A stretch of DNA of 64,000 nt from Terasakiispira papahanaumokuakeensis (GCF_001709345.1 NZ_MDTQ01000001.1:3148769-3212768); one strand, 5' to 3'. Positions 40,673-50,122 are shown, counted from the stretch's first letter. Numbers and translations: made by a program. The notes: a model not told the origin generated them from the sequence alone.

Positions 40673-42610
40673 ACGGCTCGTATGCTGTTGACGCCATTCG
40701 AGGAAATCTTCTGGCGCTAAAGGAGGTGCAAACAAGAATCCCTGTAATTGTTGGCACCCCGCTTCCAAAAGAAAGACACGCTGATCTTCCTTTTCAACGC
40801 CTTCGGCAATCGTTTCCAAATTCAGATGACGAGCAATATCAATAATCAGGCGCACTAAAGCAATATCATCGCCATCATCAGGGAGGCCATCGATAAAAGC
40901 GCGATCAATTTTTAATTTATCAATGGGGAAGCGTTTGAGGTAAGCCAAGCTGGAGTAGCCCGTGCCAAAATCATCCAGCGCGACTCGAATACCGAGGGCC
41001 TTCATGGCCTGCAGCATAACCACAGCATGCTCAGGGTCTTCCATTAATACACTTTCCGTCACTTCCACTTCAAGCCAACGGGCCGGATATCCTGTTTCAG
41101 CGAGCACCTGCTCAACCCAATCGACCAAACCTGAGCGGAACTGAAGCGCGGATAAATTCACCGATAGCATCAAAGGGGGTAACCCGCGATCCAACCAGCG
41201 CCGCGCTTCCAAACAGGACTCACGCAAAACCCACAGGCCAATAGATTGAATGAGTCCGGTTTCTTCGGCTAATGGAATAAACTGGTCTGGCGGTACCAGC
41301 CCCCATTCCGGATGATGCCACCGGATCAGCACTTCGCAACCACACAGCTGGCTATCCTCCAGCCGCACCTGGGGCTGAATCATTAACCGAAACTCATTGC
41401 GACTGAGCGCCTGGCGCAATGCATTTTCTTTCGTTAACCGCGCTAATACCTGAGCATTCATGCTCGGCGTAAAAAACTGGAAATTATCCCGCCCAGCCCT
41501 TTTTGCATGGTTCAAAGCCGCATCGGCATTACGTAACAGAAGATCAAAGTCGTGACCATCCATCGGATACAAGGCAATACCGACACTGGAGGTCATCAGT
41601 AACGAATGATCGCCCAGCACAAAGGGCGTTGAAACGGCGGTCTGAAGTTGGCGCGTCATATCCGCCGCCTGGTTGGGGCTATCGACAACCGGCATCAAGA
41701 TCACAAAGTCATCGCCACCTAAACGCGCCACCATGCCAGCAGGCCCGAGCGTCTCTTGTAAACGCAAGGCCATTTGCTGCAACAGCTGATCGCCAACGCG
41801 GTGCCCTAATGAATCATTGATCGTCTGAAAACGATCCAGATCCATAAACATCAAGGCCAGTGAATGCCCCTTCCACTCAGCAATACGTAGATCCTGACGG
41901 ACCTGCTCCGCTAAGCCATGGCGATTCGCCAACCCCGTCAACACATCATGATCGGCGAGATAACGTACTCGAGCTTCTGCTTCTTTACGTTCTGTGAGAT
42001 CAGAGAAGGTGGCGATGTAATGCTGGAGACGATGCTGGTCATCACGATCTTCGGTGATCGACAACCACTCAGGAAAGAAAGAGCCATCTTGTCGACGATT
42101 CCATACCTCACCTTGCCAGCAACCATGTTCAGCTAATGCGGCCCACATCTGGGCGTAAAAATGAGCATCATGTCGACCCGAAGACAGCATTTCTGGATCA
42201 CGACCGATCACCGCTTCCGGCGTATATCCGGTGATCCGAGTAAACGCCTGGTTCACTGCAACGATACGGTTATTTGCATCAGTGATCATGATGCCTTCAT
42301 TGGCACATTCAAAGACACGACTGGCCAACTGAAGCTGGCGGTGTTGTCGATAATAAGCCCCACTGATAGGAAAATAGGGGGCTTGACGGCCTCGAATAGC
42401 GAAACAGATTGCCCCCGCCACGAGCACACCGCCGACCCCCCCCATCAGAGAGATCACAGCAAACGACGCTAAGTTAGATTCGAGGCCATAGCGTGCCGCG
42501 AGCTCGGATGAATGGCCCCACCAGCGCGCCAATATTCCCCCGACAGCCCCAGAGAGCAGCCCCGTGATGAGCCAACGTAGCAGCCGATGAGCCTTATCGT
42601 TCACACCCAT
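40664..42610 (-). CDS. Membrane PAS-GGDEF-EAL protein (c-di-GMP turnover)
   Basis: 648 residues. Two N-terminal hydrophobic segments (LLRWLITGLLSGAVGGILA and SFAVISLMGGVGGVLVAGA) flank a short periplasmic loop. PAS at about 95-215 (RVFECANEGIMITDANNRIV), GGDEF about 220-380, EAL about 395-640. The cyclase site reads RLGGDDFVIL, GGDDF rather than GGDEF. The phosphodiesterase residues look intact (CEVLIRW, DDFGTGYSSLAYLK, KIDRAFIDGLP, IAEGVE). Net activity cannot be told from sequence; GTP-regulated phosphodiesterase is plausible. The ribosome binding site fits a GTG at 42604 slightly better than the ATG at 42610. Confidence 0.9.
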   Translation of the reverse strand: MGVNDKAHRLLRWLITGLLSGAVGGILARWWGHSSELAARYGLESNLASFAVISLMGGVGGVLVAGAICFAIRGRQAPYFPISGAYYRQHRQLQLASRVFECANEGIMITDANNRIVAVNQAFTRITGYTPEAVIGRDPEMLSSGRHDAHFYAQMWAALAEHGCWQGEVWNRRQDGSFFPEWLSITEDRDDQHRLQHYIATFSDLTERKEAEARVRYLADHDVLTGLANRHGLAEQVRQDLRIAEWKGHSLALMFMDLDRFQTINDSLGHRVGDQLLQQMALRLQETLGPAGMVARLGGDDFVILMPVVDSPNQAADMTRQLQTAVSTPFVLGDHSLLMTSSVGIALYPMDGHDFDLLLRNADAALNHAKRAGRDNFQFFTPSMNAQVLARLTKENALRQALSRNEFRLMIQPQVRLEDSQLCGCEVLIRWHHPEWGLVPPDQFIPLAEETGLIQSIGLWVLRESCLEARRWLDRGLPPLMLSVNLSALQFRSGLVDWVEQVLAETGYPARWLEVEVTESVLMEDPEHAVVMLQAMKALGIRVALDDFGTGYSSLAYLKRFPIDKLKIDRAFIDGLPDDGDDIALVRLIIDIARHLNLETIAEGVEKEDQRVFLLEAGCQQLQGFLFAPPLAPEDFLEWRQQHTSRSK

Positions 42611-42653
42611 ACCTCTCTCTCACCCCATATCAAGGGAGACTCTCGCGATAAGG

Positions 42654-43523
42654 TCAATCAGCACCATGGTTCAACCGTTGGCGCAATGCCTTGATGACCG
42701 CGTCCGTCTGCGGGCGTTGATGTCGCCAAAGGAAAAAAGACTCGGCCGCCTGTTCAACCAGCATCCCCAGCCCATCGGCCGTGATGGCCCCTTGCGAGGA
42801 AGCCCACTGCAGGAAAATTGTTGGCATCGCACCGTACATCATATCGTAGGCCATCGCCTCGGGCGTAAACAGCGTATCGGGGAGTGGCGGTAACTCGCCC
42901 GACAAACTCGCAGCCGTTGCATTAATCACGACATCATAGCGGGCCGCTGCTTGTACGTCACAATCACTCAGCGATGACCACCCGCCACCAGAGACAGACC
43001 CAAGCGATTCAAAATGAGCTGCGAGCGCCTCAGCTTTAGCCGCCGTACGGTTCGCAATATGCAGTTGCGCCGGCTGCTCGGCTAATAAGGGGGCAATCAC
43101 ACCTCTTGAAGCTCCTCCTGCGCCCAAAACCAAAAGCCGCTTCCCGGCCAGTGTTTGGCCATGGTTCTGAGTCAAATCTCGAACCAGGCCAACACCATCC
43201 GTATTATCACCATAAAGCTGACCGTTTTTGCCCAGCTGAAGCGTATTCACCGCGCCCGCCTGACGCGCCCGAGGCGACAGGACATCACACAAAGCATAGG
43301 CCTCTTCTTTAAAAGGCACGGTGACATTGGCTCCGCGCCCCCCTTGGGCAATGAAAGCACGGAGCACCCCAGCAAAATCATCCAAAGGCGCCTCACAAGT
43401 TTCATAGACCAGTGTTTGCCCGGTCTCACGGGCAAATGCCTGGTGAATCCAAGGGGATTGACTATGGTGCACCGGATTACCGAATACTCGATAGAGATCA
43501 ACGGGTTGGGCAGGATCCGTCAT
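42654..43523 (-). CDS. aroE: Shikimate 5-dehydrogenase
   Basis: 289 residues from ATG at 43523 (a TTG precedes it). Reduces dehydroshikimate to shikimate with NADPH in the chorismate pathway. Motifs: YRVFGNPVHHSQSPWIHQAF (shikimate-binding Ser pair region), GANVTVPFKEEA with the catalytic Lys, AGAVNTLQ, YGDNTDGVGLVRDL, VLGAGGASRGVIAPLL (NADP loop), ANRTAAKAEAL. In relatives aroE commonly follows hemF; here hemF is about 17 kb away, across the aryl polyene cluster, on the same strand. Its product feeds chorismate, from which the cluster's aromatic starter may derive. Confidence 0.95.
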   Translation of the reverse strand: MTDPAQPVDLYRVFGNPVHHSQSPWIHQAFARETGQTLVYETCEAPLDDFAGVLRAFIAQGGRGANVTVPFKEEAYALCDVLSPRARQAGAVNTLQLGKNGQLYGDNTDGVGLVRDLTQNHGQTLAGKRLLVLGAGGASRGVIAPLLAEQPAQLHIANRTAAKAEALAAHFESLGSVSGGGWSSLSDCDVQAAARYDVVINATAASLSGELPPLPDTLFTPEAMAYDMMYGAMPTIFLQWASSQGAITADGLGMLVEQAAESFFLWRHQRPQTDAVIKALRQRLNHGAD

Positions 43524-44007
43524 CAAGAGAAGCTTCTCCTTATCATCATATCTTCAAACTTACATTATCGGCCAGCCACGCCAGGCTCACAACGTTTGAG
43601 GCGTCATTCAACTCAGGTTTCACAAAGTACATAAAACAGACACTTTTCATCATCAAGTCGCTCAGAATCGGGCAAAACCTATGATATAGTCTCAAGTTGT
43701 CATTGAGTGTCTTCGATTTGTCACCATCCGGTCTTAGCAACATCGAGCTTGGGCCTGGCCAGGACTACGTTCGTAGGGCACGGATAAAGCTCTGATCTTA
43801 GAAAAATTGACCTTAAGAACATTGACCTTAAGAACATTGACCTTAAGAACATTGGCCTTAAAAGCATGAACCTTTTAAACAGGGCGCCCTTTTAACAATC
43901 GCTTAAAGGGTTTGGCTTACGCGCACCATGACGCATCATCATGAATGCCCATACCTAAGGGCAGATGTTATTAGGATTTTAAGGAAAGCGACTGAAGGGA
44001 TGGTACT
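43524..44007. other. Promoter region of the aryl polyene cluster
   Basis: 480 bp between divergent aroE and the first cluster gene. Contents: a small dyad CTACG-TT-CGTAG (43765-43776), a 15-bp tandem repeat (43807-43866) and TATGATATAGT (43680-43690), which could be a -10 region though no good -35 was found. No regulator gene is present. A 63-codon frame starting at 43928 is not supported. Confidence 0.55.
43807..43866 (+). repeat. 15-bp tandem repeat, four units, in the aryl polyene leader
   Basis: TTGACCTTAAGAACA three times without change (43807, 43822, 43837) and a fourth variant TTGGCCTTAAAAGCA (43852). A further decayed TGAACCTTTTAAACA follows at 43867. It ends about 140 bp before the first cluster gene and may lie in the mRNA leader or promoter. 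Confidence 0.95.
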
Positions 44008-44700
44008 GTGGAGTTCAGATTCAATATTCACCATCAGGCCCAATGGTCTTCTAAGCTGCATGATACCCCCGAGCTCCCCGAAGTTCCTGCGATGCAACGG
44101 CGACGTCTCAGTCGTTTAACCAAAATGGCGCTCAGGGTTTGCTTCGATATGCCCGGCACCTCAGTGCTTCCCAGCGTCTTTGCTTCTCGTCACGGTGAAA
44201 TCAGTCGCACACTGACCCTATTGAATCAAATGATTGCAGGAGAGCCATTATCCCCGGCTGCATTTTCACAGTCCGTTCATAATACCGCATCCGGCACCTA
44301 TGCCATTCAGGCACACAATACACAATCATCCAGCGCACTCTGTGCCGGTGCGGAAACACTGCCAATGGCACTGCTTGAAGCCTGGAGTATCAGCCAATAT
44401 CGACAAACGCCAGTACTCCTTGTCTATGTCGATGAGCCCCAAGCGGTTTGCTATCAATTATTCCAGGATGAGCTCGGCGACGCACTCGCACTGGGTTGGA
44501 TCATCGACGCCCATCCGCAAGGCCAAATTCTCAGTGAATGGCGACCCAATACCGTGACGACGCCCTCCACTTCACCGTCCACGTCGCTGCCCATGTCATT
44601 GGCTTGGCAGTGGTGGCAACAACAGGTGCAGTCTGAGTCCACGATGAAATCGATCATCTGTCGACACCCTAAAGGCGAATGGCACTGGCATGTGGCGTAA
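44008..44700 (+). CDS. apeC: Ketosynthase-like chain-length factor of the aryl polyene cluster
   Basis: 230 residues from GTG, with AAGGGA 7-8 bases before. It is a half-length beta-ketoacyl-synthase-like protein (Pfam ketoacyl-synt_2 type): RRRLSRLTKMALRVC, FASRHGEISRTLTLLNQM, LSPAAFSQSVHNTASG. The nucleophile-bearing TACSS of true ketosynthases is replaced by HNTQSSSALCAG. In characterised aryl polyene clusters this protein (ApeC) pairs with the ketosynthase ApeO to set chain length. First gene of the cluster; overlaps the acyltransferase gene by 11 bp. Symbol by analogy with the Xenorhabdus nomenclature. Confidence 0.8.
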   Translation: MEFRFNIHHQAQWSSKLHDTPELPEVPAMQRRRLSRLTKMALRVCFDMPGTSVLPSVFASRHGEISRTLTLLNQMIAGEPLSPAAFSQSVHNTASGTYAIQAHNTQSSSALCAGAETLPMALLEAWSISQYRQTPVLLVYVDEPQAVCYQLFQDELGDALALGWIIDAHPQGQILSEWRPNTVTTPSTSPSTSLPMSLAWQWWQQQVQSESTMKSIICRHPKGEWHWHVA

Positions 44701-45463
44701 GCTCGAATACTACTGGCGGCTAGCGGCGACAGGATTGTCTTTTGCCATTTTTGGGCTCGGTGGGCTAAGTGCATCGCTCACGCTGTTTAACCTCATTCGC
44801 TTGCTCCCCTGTTCGCGCCAATCCAAACGCGTTATCAGTCAGCGCTGGGTACACCAGTTGTTTCGCTTTTATATCGGCCTGATGAAAGCAATGGGGGTGC
44901 TGACGCTCGATGTGAGGGGCAAAGAGCAGCTGGCCGCAAGCCAAGGACAGATCATTCTGGCTAATCATCCTTCATTGCTGGATGTAGTGATTCTGATCAG
45001 TCTGGTGCCACGAGCGAACTGTCTCATCAAAGAAAGCTTACAGCAAAATATCTTTATGCGTGGCATCATTGCCGCTGCCGGCTATATCGGTAATGGTACT
45101 GATAGCACTCTGGTGTTAAAGCACTGTCAACAAGTGCTGAATGAAGGCGATAACTTGATCATTTTTCCTGAAGGCACCCGCTCGACACCCGGCCAGCCCA
45201 TTTCATTACGGCGCGGCGCCGCTCAAATTGCCGTACGTAGTCAAGCAACGGTGATACCCATTCATATGCAATGCCACCCCACGACACTGACTAAGTCCGA
45301 ACGCTGGTATCAAATTCCAGAACAGCGCGCTCACTTTTCAGTCGCAGTGATGGCACCTATTTCGTCGACGACCTATCAGGTAGAGGCGAGTGAAAGTCGA
45401 CAAGCCAGACGCTTAACACAATACCTACAAGACCTTTTTAACAAGGCGCAGGGACCCTTATGA
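44690..45463 (+). CDS. PlsC-like acyltransferase of the aryl polyene cluster
   Basis: 257 residues, one N-terminal membrane segment (LAATGLSFAIFGLGGLSASL). The glycerolphosphate acyltransferase motifs are present: NHPSLLD (H-x4-D, catalytic) at about residue 92 and FPEGTRSTPGQ. In aryl polyene clusters such enzymes are thought to help build the lipid carrying the polyene. Overlaps both neighbours (11 bp upstream; ATGA with the ACP downstream). Confidence 0.87.
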   Translation: MWRKLEYYWRLAATGLSFAIFGLGGLSASLTLFNLIRLLPCSRQSKRVISQRWVHQLFRFYIGLMKAMGVLTLDVRGKEQLAASQGQIILANHPSLLDVVILISLVPRANCLIKESLQQNIFMRGIIAAAGYIGNGTDSTLVLKHCQQVLNEGDNLIIFPEGTRSTPGQPISLRRGAAQIAVRSQATVIPIHMQCHPTTLTKSERWYQIPEQRAHFSVAVMAPISSTTYQVEASESRQARRLTQYLQDLFNKAQGPL

Positions 45464-45747
45464 ACGAACTGAACCTCCGTATAAAACAACTCATTATCGA
45501 TGCTTTAGAACTTGAAGACATCAGCCCTAATGATATTGAAGATGATGCACCCTTGTTTGGCGACGGCCTGGGACTGGACTCCATTGATGCACTCGAGCTG
45601 GGGATGGCATTGAAAAAACAATTCGGCATTACGCTAGATGCTAAATCAGACGCCACCAAAGCGCATTTTGCCAGTGTTAACGCTTTAGCTCACTTAGTCA
45701 GCCAACAGCAGGACACGAATAACCCGCAGGAGTCACACCGTGCATAA
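45460..45747 (+). CDS. apeE: Acyl carrier protein 1
   Basis: 95 residues, acidic, with the phosphopantetheine site LGLDSIDALEL (Ser41). Predicted to carry the aryl starter or the growing polyene chain. It starts inside the acyltransferase stop (ATGA) and overlaps the second ACP by 8 bp. The C-terminal tail is hydrophilic (SQQQDTNNPQESHRA). Two different ACPs in tandem are a fixed feature of aryl polyene clusters. Symbol by analogy. Confidence 0.9.
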   Translation: MNELNLRIKQLIIDALELEDISPNDIEDDAPLFGDGLGLDSIDALELGMALKKQFGITLDAKSDATKAHFASVNALAHLVSQQQDTNNPQESHRA

Positions 45748-46000
45748 TCGCGATGCCATTCTCACTCAACTGAAAGATATTCTGGCTGAAGACTTTGAGA
45801 TTGATCCACAACAGGTACACCCAGAGACCAACCTTTATGTTGACCTGGATCTCGACAGTATTGATGCGGTTGACCTGGTGGTTAAGTTACAGCAACTGAC
45901 CGGTAAAAAAATCCAGGCCGAAGAGTTCAAATCCGTCCGTACGGTTGAACAACTCGTGACCACTATTGATCAGCTGGTTAATCAACCGACATCGGCTTGA
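45740..46000 (+). CDS. apeF: Acyl carrier protein 2
   Basis: 86 residues; site DLDLDSIDAVDLVVK (Ser40), surrounded by the usual acidic helix 2. More FabACP-like than the preceding ACP. In studied systems the two ACPs have separate jobs in starter loading and elongation, which cannot be assigned from sequence here. Followed directly by the COG4648 membrane protein. Confidence 0.9.
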   Translation: MHNRDAILTQLKDILAEDFEIDPQQVHPETNLYVDLDLDSIDAVDLVVKLQQLTGKKIQAEEFKSVRTVEQLVTTIDQLVNQPTSA

Positions 46001-46002
46001 GC

Positions 46003-46569
46003 ATGAGTTTTGTGAAAAGCTTAGGCGTCATCGCCACACTGATGATGGTCGCCTATCCCTTGCTGGTCTATGGCGCCATACAGACAGGGCAGCTGTCAGC
46101 ACTGCTCCCAGTGCTGGCGCTGCTGTTGATCTTTAGAGCATTACGTTGTGCTCAACAGCGTCAGTACCTGATGCTGTGTGTCGCGCTGGCGGGCGTGGGG
46201 CTACTCGGCGTCGCCCAGCAACTGGATCAGCATCAATGGGTATTATGGTATCCGGTGATGATGAATGTTGGCATGCTCAGTGTATTCGGGTATTCATTGC
46301 AACAATCACAGCCATTGATTGAACGGTTTGCCCGCCTACGCCAACCCGACATTCCTGAGTCAGCACGCCCTTATTTACGCCGAGTCACTCAGACCTGGTG
46401 TCTCTTTTTTATGCTCAACGGCGGCATCGCCACAATCACGATTCTATTGGGGAATCTCGATTGGTGGGCACTGTATAACGGCTTATTGGCTTATATCGGT
46501 ATTGCTTTAATGATCGTGGGTGAATGGCTATACCGATACTTTTTTATTCAACCTCACCGCCAGGCCTAA
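46003..46569 (+). CDS. COG4648-type membrane protein of the aryl polyene cluster
   Basis: 188 residues from ATG at 46003; a TTG six bases earlier overlaps the ACP stop and is an alternative. Five to six hydrophobic segments (LGVIATLMMVAYPLLVYGAI, LLPVLALLLIFRALRC, WYPVMMNVGMLSVFGY, WCLFFMLNGGIATITILLG). Small polytopic proteins of this family occur in almost all aryl polyene clusters; function unknown. The neighbouring loop ERFARLRQPDIPESARPYLR matches the family. Confidence 0.8.
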   Translation: MSFVKSLGVIATLMMVAYPLLVYGAIQTGQLSALLPVLALLLIFRALRCAQQRQYLMLCVALAGVGLLGVAQQLDQHQWVLWYPVMMNVGMLSVFGYSLQQSQPLIERFARLRQPDIPESARPYLRRVTQTWCLFFMLNGGIATITILLGNLDWWALYNGLLAYIGIALMIVGEWLYRYFFIQPHRQA

Positions 46570-46573
46570 TGCC

Positions 46574-48028
46574 ATGTCCATGACTCCTGCTCTGAATCAG
46601 TCCTATTTTTGGCCCATGAATACGCCGGTGAGCATACAAAGCAGCCGAGCCTTAAACGCGAATGACTTAAACGCTGAGGCACAGACACTGGCGGAGACAC
46701 TCAAGGCACATCCCGGTCAACGCTGGTTACTGATCGCTCAAGAGATCGAACAATTTCTACTCGGTTGGCTGGCCCTTTGTTTTGCGGGCAAAACCATCAT
46801 TTTGCCGCCTAACAGCCAACCCGCCACTTTGAATCAACTGGCCGGGAATATTGAGGGCTGGTTAAGCGATCAAACGTTATCGCTCAACTGTCACGGCCAT
46901 GTGCTGAACACTCGATCGCTTTGGCATACGGTTTCGCCTGAAGCACTGAAAAACCGTTTAGACACGCAGAACGTGTCTTCCAGCACTCTTCAATGGCACT
47001 TTCCTTATGATGTCGCCGTTGAAATGTTCACCTCTGGAAGTACTGGACAACCGAAGGCGATACATAAACGGCTAAGTCATTTTTTGAGGGAAGTCGACAC
47101 CCTTGAGACCACCTTTGGCTCATTGGATGGCGCCCCGATTCGCCATGTCTGGCTTGCCGTCTCACATCAACATATTTACGGCATATTATTTGGCTTACTG
47201 TGGCCACTCTGTACCGGCCGCAGCCAAATTCGGCCGACGTTACATTATGGCGAACAGCTGGTCGAACAACTCCACCTGACGCCTGAAACCGCGATTATCG
47301 GCTCTCCCGCTTTACTTCGTTTGTTGGCCGAAGACAGTGCCTCCTTGTCAAACGACCGTCCCAGCATTGTCTTCAGTTCAGGCGGTGCGCTATCTGCCAA
47401 CGATGCCGCCACTGTTCACAAGCACTGGGGGCAAGCCCCTTATGAGATTTATGGCAGCACAGAAACCGGGGGCATGGCCTGGCGCCAGCAGCAACCTCAG
47501 AAGTCACAACAACCGTATCCACCACAGCAAGGTACTGAAACCGCTTGGACACCTTTTGCCGGTGTGCAATGGCAACTCGATGATCAACAAGCCCTAAAGG
47601 TTCGCTCTCCATTACTAAACAAGCCCGATCAATGGTGGTCCACTGGCGATTGTGCGAGACCTTCAGGGTCAGGGTTTATCCTCACCGGCCGGCTGGATCG
47701 CATGATTAAGTTAGCCGAAAAGCGCATTTCACTCGACCAGATGGAACAGCATCTGAAGGCACACCCGGAGGTTGAGGACGCGGCGTTGATCGTACTGAAC
47801 AAACACCGCCAACAATTAGGCGCGATTATTCAGCTCACTGAAAGCGCTGCCCAGCAATGGGCACAGTCAGGCAGAAAAATAGGCATTGCGCACCTTAAAT
47901 CACATTTAAACCAATGGTATGAAGCGGTCACCCTGCCGCGCTATTGGCGCCTGGTTGAACATATCCCTTGTAACCCCCAGGGCAAAAGGGTTCACGCCCA
48001 GTTGAAGGAGCTATTCGATGAGCGTTAA
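46574..48028 (+). CDS. apeH: AMP-forming acyl/aryl ligase for starter activation
   Basis: 484 residues from MSMTPALNQS. Adenylate-forming enzyme: TSGSTGQPKAIHK (P-loop, about 158-170), IYGSTETGG (AMP pocket), WWSTGDCARP and GRLDRMIKLAEKRISLDQME (hinge, C-terminal domain). It is shorter than standard acyl-CoA ligases, as in other cluster versions. ApeH in Xenorhabdus activates 4-hydroxybenzoate and loads it on an ACP; the same is inferred here. Overlaps the dehydratase gene by 11 bp. Confidence 0.88.
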   Translation: MSMTPALNQSYFWPMNTPVSIQSSRALNANDLNAEAQTLAETLKAHPGQRWLLIAQEIEQFLLGWLALCFAGKTIILPPNSQPATLNQLAGNIEGWLSDQTLSLNCHGHVLNTRSLWHTVSPEALKNRLDTQNVSSSTLQWHFPYDVAVEMFTSGSTGQPKAIHKRLSHFLREVDTLETTFGSLDGAPIRHVWLAVSHQHIYGILFGLLWPLCTGRSQIRPTLHYGEQLVEQLHLTPETAIIGSPALLRLLAEDSASLSNDRPSIVFSSGGALSANDAATVHKHWGQAPYEIYGSTETGGMAWRQQQPQKSQQPYPPQQGTETAWTPFAGVQWQLDDQQALKVRSPLLNKPDQWWSTGDCARPSGSGFILTGRLDRMIKLAEKRISLDQMEQHLKAHPEVEDAALIVLNKHRQQLGAIIQLTESAAQQWAQSGRKIGIAHLKSHLNQWYEAVTLPRYWRLVEHIPCNPQGKRVHAQLKELFDER

Positions 48029-48374
48029 TCACCCGCCGCAGGTCAGGCTTTTAGCACAACAACCGCATACGGTCTCATTGGAAGCGACCCTATCGCCTGA
48101 CTTACCCTGCTTCGCAGGCCACTTCCCAGGTCATCCGGTCTTGCCTGGCGTGATCATGATGCATTGGGTGATGTGTTGGGCGCAGGAGTACCTGGCAATC
48201 CAGCAGCCGGCTCAGCAGCTGGAAGCCATTAAGTATCAAAAAATAGTGCAACCGGGCATGTCCATTCAGATCGAGCTGCATTATCAAGCCGATAAACACA
48301 AACTTTCCTTTGCCGTGACCCACGCAGGGGCTCCCTGTAGCTCGGGGCGGATCGCGTTAACAGGCGCCGTATAA
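48018..48374 (+). CDS. apeI: Hotdog-fold 3-hydroxyacyl-ACP dehydratase
   Basis: 118 residues with a single hotdog domain; FAGHFPGHPVLPGVIMMHW is the FabA/FabZ active-site helix region, His in HFPGHPVLPG being catalytic. With a second dehydratase at 56.8 kb it would make the conjugated double bonds. Stop and next start overlap at one base (TAATG). Confidence 0.88.
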   Translation: MSVNHPPQVRLLAQQPHTVSLEATLSPDLPCFAGHFPGHPVLPGVIMMHWVMCWAQEYLAIQQPAQQLEAIKYQKIVQPGMSIQIELHYQADKHKLSFAVTHAGAPCSSGRIALTGAV

Positions 48375-50122
48375 TGCAGGTGTGTGCCCTGATTCCTTGC
48401 TATCGCCATCGTCATCGGTTGGCGCAAACGCTGATGCAGTTGCGTCAGTACGATCTGCCTTGTCTGGTGATTGACGATGGTTCAGAGCCTGATGACGCAG
48501 CGGCTATTGCCCATATATGCGAGCAAGCGGGCGACGGCGTGCAGTTGATTCGTCACAATCGCAACCGGGGGAAGGGTGCTGCCGTGATGACCGGCTTTCA
48601 AGCTGCGGCAACACAAGGCTTCAGCCATGCACTACAAATTGATGCAGACGGCCAACACAATACGCAGGATATTCCACGCTTTCTAAACCAGGCGCAGGCC
48701 TCTCCCGAAGCCGTCATCACGGGAATCCCCCAGTATGATCAAAGTGTTCCTCGCCACCGTTTGTATGCGCGTTACCTCACCCATGCCTGGGTCTGGATCG
48801 AGACGCTCAGTCTTGAATTGAAAGACACCATGTGCGGATTCCGACTGTATCCGCTGTCAGCCGTGATGGCCTTAATACAACAGGTTAATATCGGCCAGAG
48901 AATGGATTTTGACACCGACATACTGGTGCGACTGTATTGGCAAGGAGTGCCAGTCATTCAACAGCCCACCCGAGTCATTTACCCACAGGACGGTCGATCC
49001 AATTTCCGTCCCTGGCAAGACAACCTCTTGATTTCCTGGATGCATACCCGATTGGTCTGCGGCATGTTAAAGCGCCAGGGGTTACGGTTGTGGCCTAAGC
49101 GGAGGCAAACCGTTGATCCTCAACAGGGATGCCCCTCCCAACCCACGACCCCCAGCATTCATTGGGCGAAAACTCGCGAGAGGGGCAGCCTCAAAGGGCT
49201 CATGCTGATGTCCTGGCTATATCGTCACGGCGGGCGCCCCCTTTTCAAAGCAGTGCTTTATTTTGTCGTGGCTTATTTTTTTCTCACCGGACGCAATGCT
49301 CGCCAAGCCTCCGCGGATTATCTACAGCGCTTATATCAGTTCACCGGCGGCACGAGCCCTAAACCCAGCCTCAAGCATAACTGGCAACACTTTCTCAACT
49401 TCAGTCAGGCCATTATCACGCGCTTGGATGCCTGGCATCAGCACGGGCAGATCACTCCCCAAGTCGATACCCAGGCACCGGATACGCTCAAACAGCATCT
49501 CAGTACAGGGAAAGGCATATTTATCCTCGTCTCCCACATGGGCAATATTGAGCTATGTCGTGCGCTGGCTGAACATAAATCGCTCCGACTCAATATTCTG
49601 CTGCACTCCCGTAATGCTGAAAAAATTAATCAGGTGGTGCGATCCCTTCAACTGGATACACCAATTCGATTAATACAAGTCGATGACATTGACCCCAGCA
49701 CATCCATTGACTTAGCCCAACGCATCGAAGCCGGTGAATGGGTCATCATGGCCGCCGACAGAACCCCTGTCTCAGGGGCAACCCGGACCTTTGAAATACC
49801 GTTTCTGGGCCAACCGGCACTGTTTCCTCAAGGCCCCTTTATATTAGCCAGTTTGATGCGCTGCCCGGTCTATAGCATGTTTTGTCTCAAAACAAGCGCT
49901 CATCAATGGCAGGTCCATTGGCACGAGATTGCGGATCACCTGAATGGGCCTCGCAAAACGCGTTGGCCAAGATTACAGCACGCCTGTGAAACCTATGTGG
50001 CGCAATTAGAGCAAGCCTGTCAGCGCCAACCATTGCAATGGTTTAATTTTTACGACTTCTGGGCTCGACCTCACAGCATGTCGCCCACCCAGCCAACCGC
50101 CAAGCAGGATCACACCTTATGA
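48374..50122 (+). CDS. Glycosyltransferase 2 - LpxL-like acyltransferase fusion
   Basis: 582 residues, two enzymes in one. N-terminal GT-A family 2 domain (about 1-235): ALIPCYRHRHRLAQTL, LVIDDGSEPDD, GKGAAVMTGF, and QIDADGQHN with the metal-binding Asp motif. C-terminal LPLAT (about 275-575): FLTGRNARQASADYL, SHMGNIEL (H-x4-E), AADRTPVSG, FLGQPALFPQGPFILA, as in LpxL-type late acyltransferases. Such fusions are typical of aryl polyene clusters and are thought to add sugar and acyl chain to build the lipid anchor. ATGA overlap with the thioesterase gene. Confidence 0.92.
   Translation: MQVCALIPCYRHRHRLAQTLMQLRQYDLPCLVIDDGSEPDDAAAIAHICEQAGDGVQLIRHNRNRGKGAAVMTGFQAAATQGFSHALQIDADGQHNTQDIPRFLNQAQASPEAVITGIPQYDQSVPRHRLYARYLTHAWVWIETLSLELKDTMCGFRLYPLSAVMALIQQVNIGQRMDFDTDILVRLYWQGVPVIQQPTRVIYPQDGRSNFRPWQDNLLISWMHTRLVCGMLKRQGLRLWPKRRQTVDPQQGCPSQPTTPSIHWAKTRERGSLKGLMLMSWLYRHGGRPLFKAVLYFVVAYFFLTGRNARQASADYLQRLYQFTGGTSPKPSLKHNWQHFLNFSQAIITRLDAWHQHGQITPQVDTQAPDTLKQHLSTGKGIFILVSHMGNIELCRALAEHKSLRLNILLHSRNAEKINQVVRSLQLDTPIRLIQVDDIDPSTSIDLAQRIEAGEWVIMAADRTPVSGATRTFEIPFLGQPALFPQGPFILASLMRCPVYSMFCLKTSAHQWQVHWHEIADHLNGPRKTRWPRLQHACETYVAQLEQACQRQPLQWFNFYDFWARPHSMSPTQPTAKQDHTL

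Noticed and set aside
41503-41820. 105-codon frame antisense to the PAS-GGDEF-EAL gene
   Set aside because: A shadow of a well-supported coding gene; composition is unlike a protein.
43807-43866. CRISPR array or plasmid iterons
   Set aside because: Units are only 15 bp and directly adjacent with no spacers; no cas or replication gene is nearby.
43928-44119. Small gene before the aryl polyene cluster
   Set aside because: It overlaps the GTG-started chain-length-factor gene in another frame and has no family pattern or ribosome binding site.
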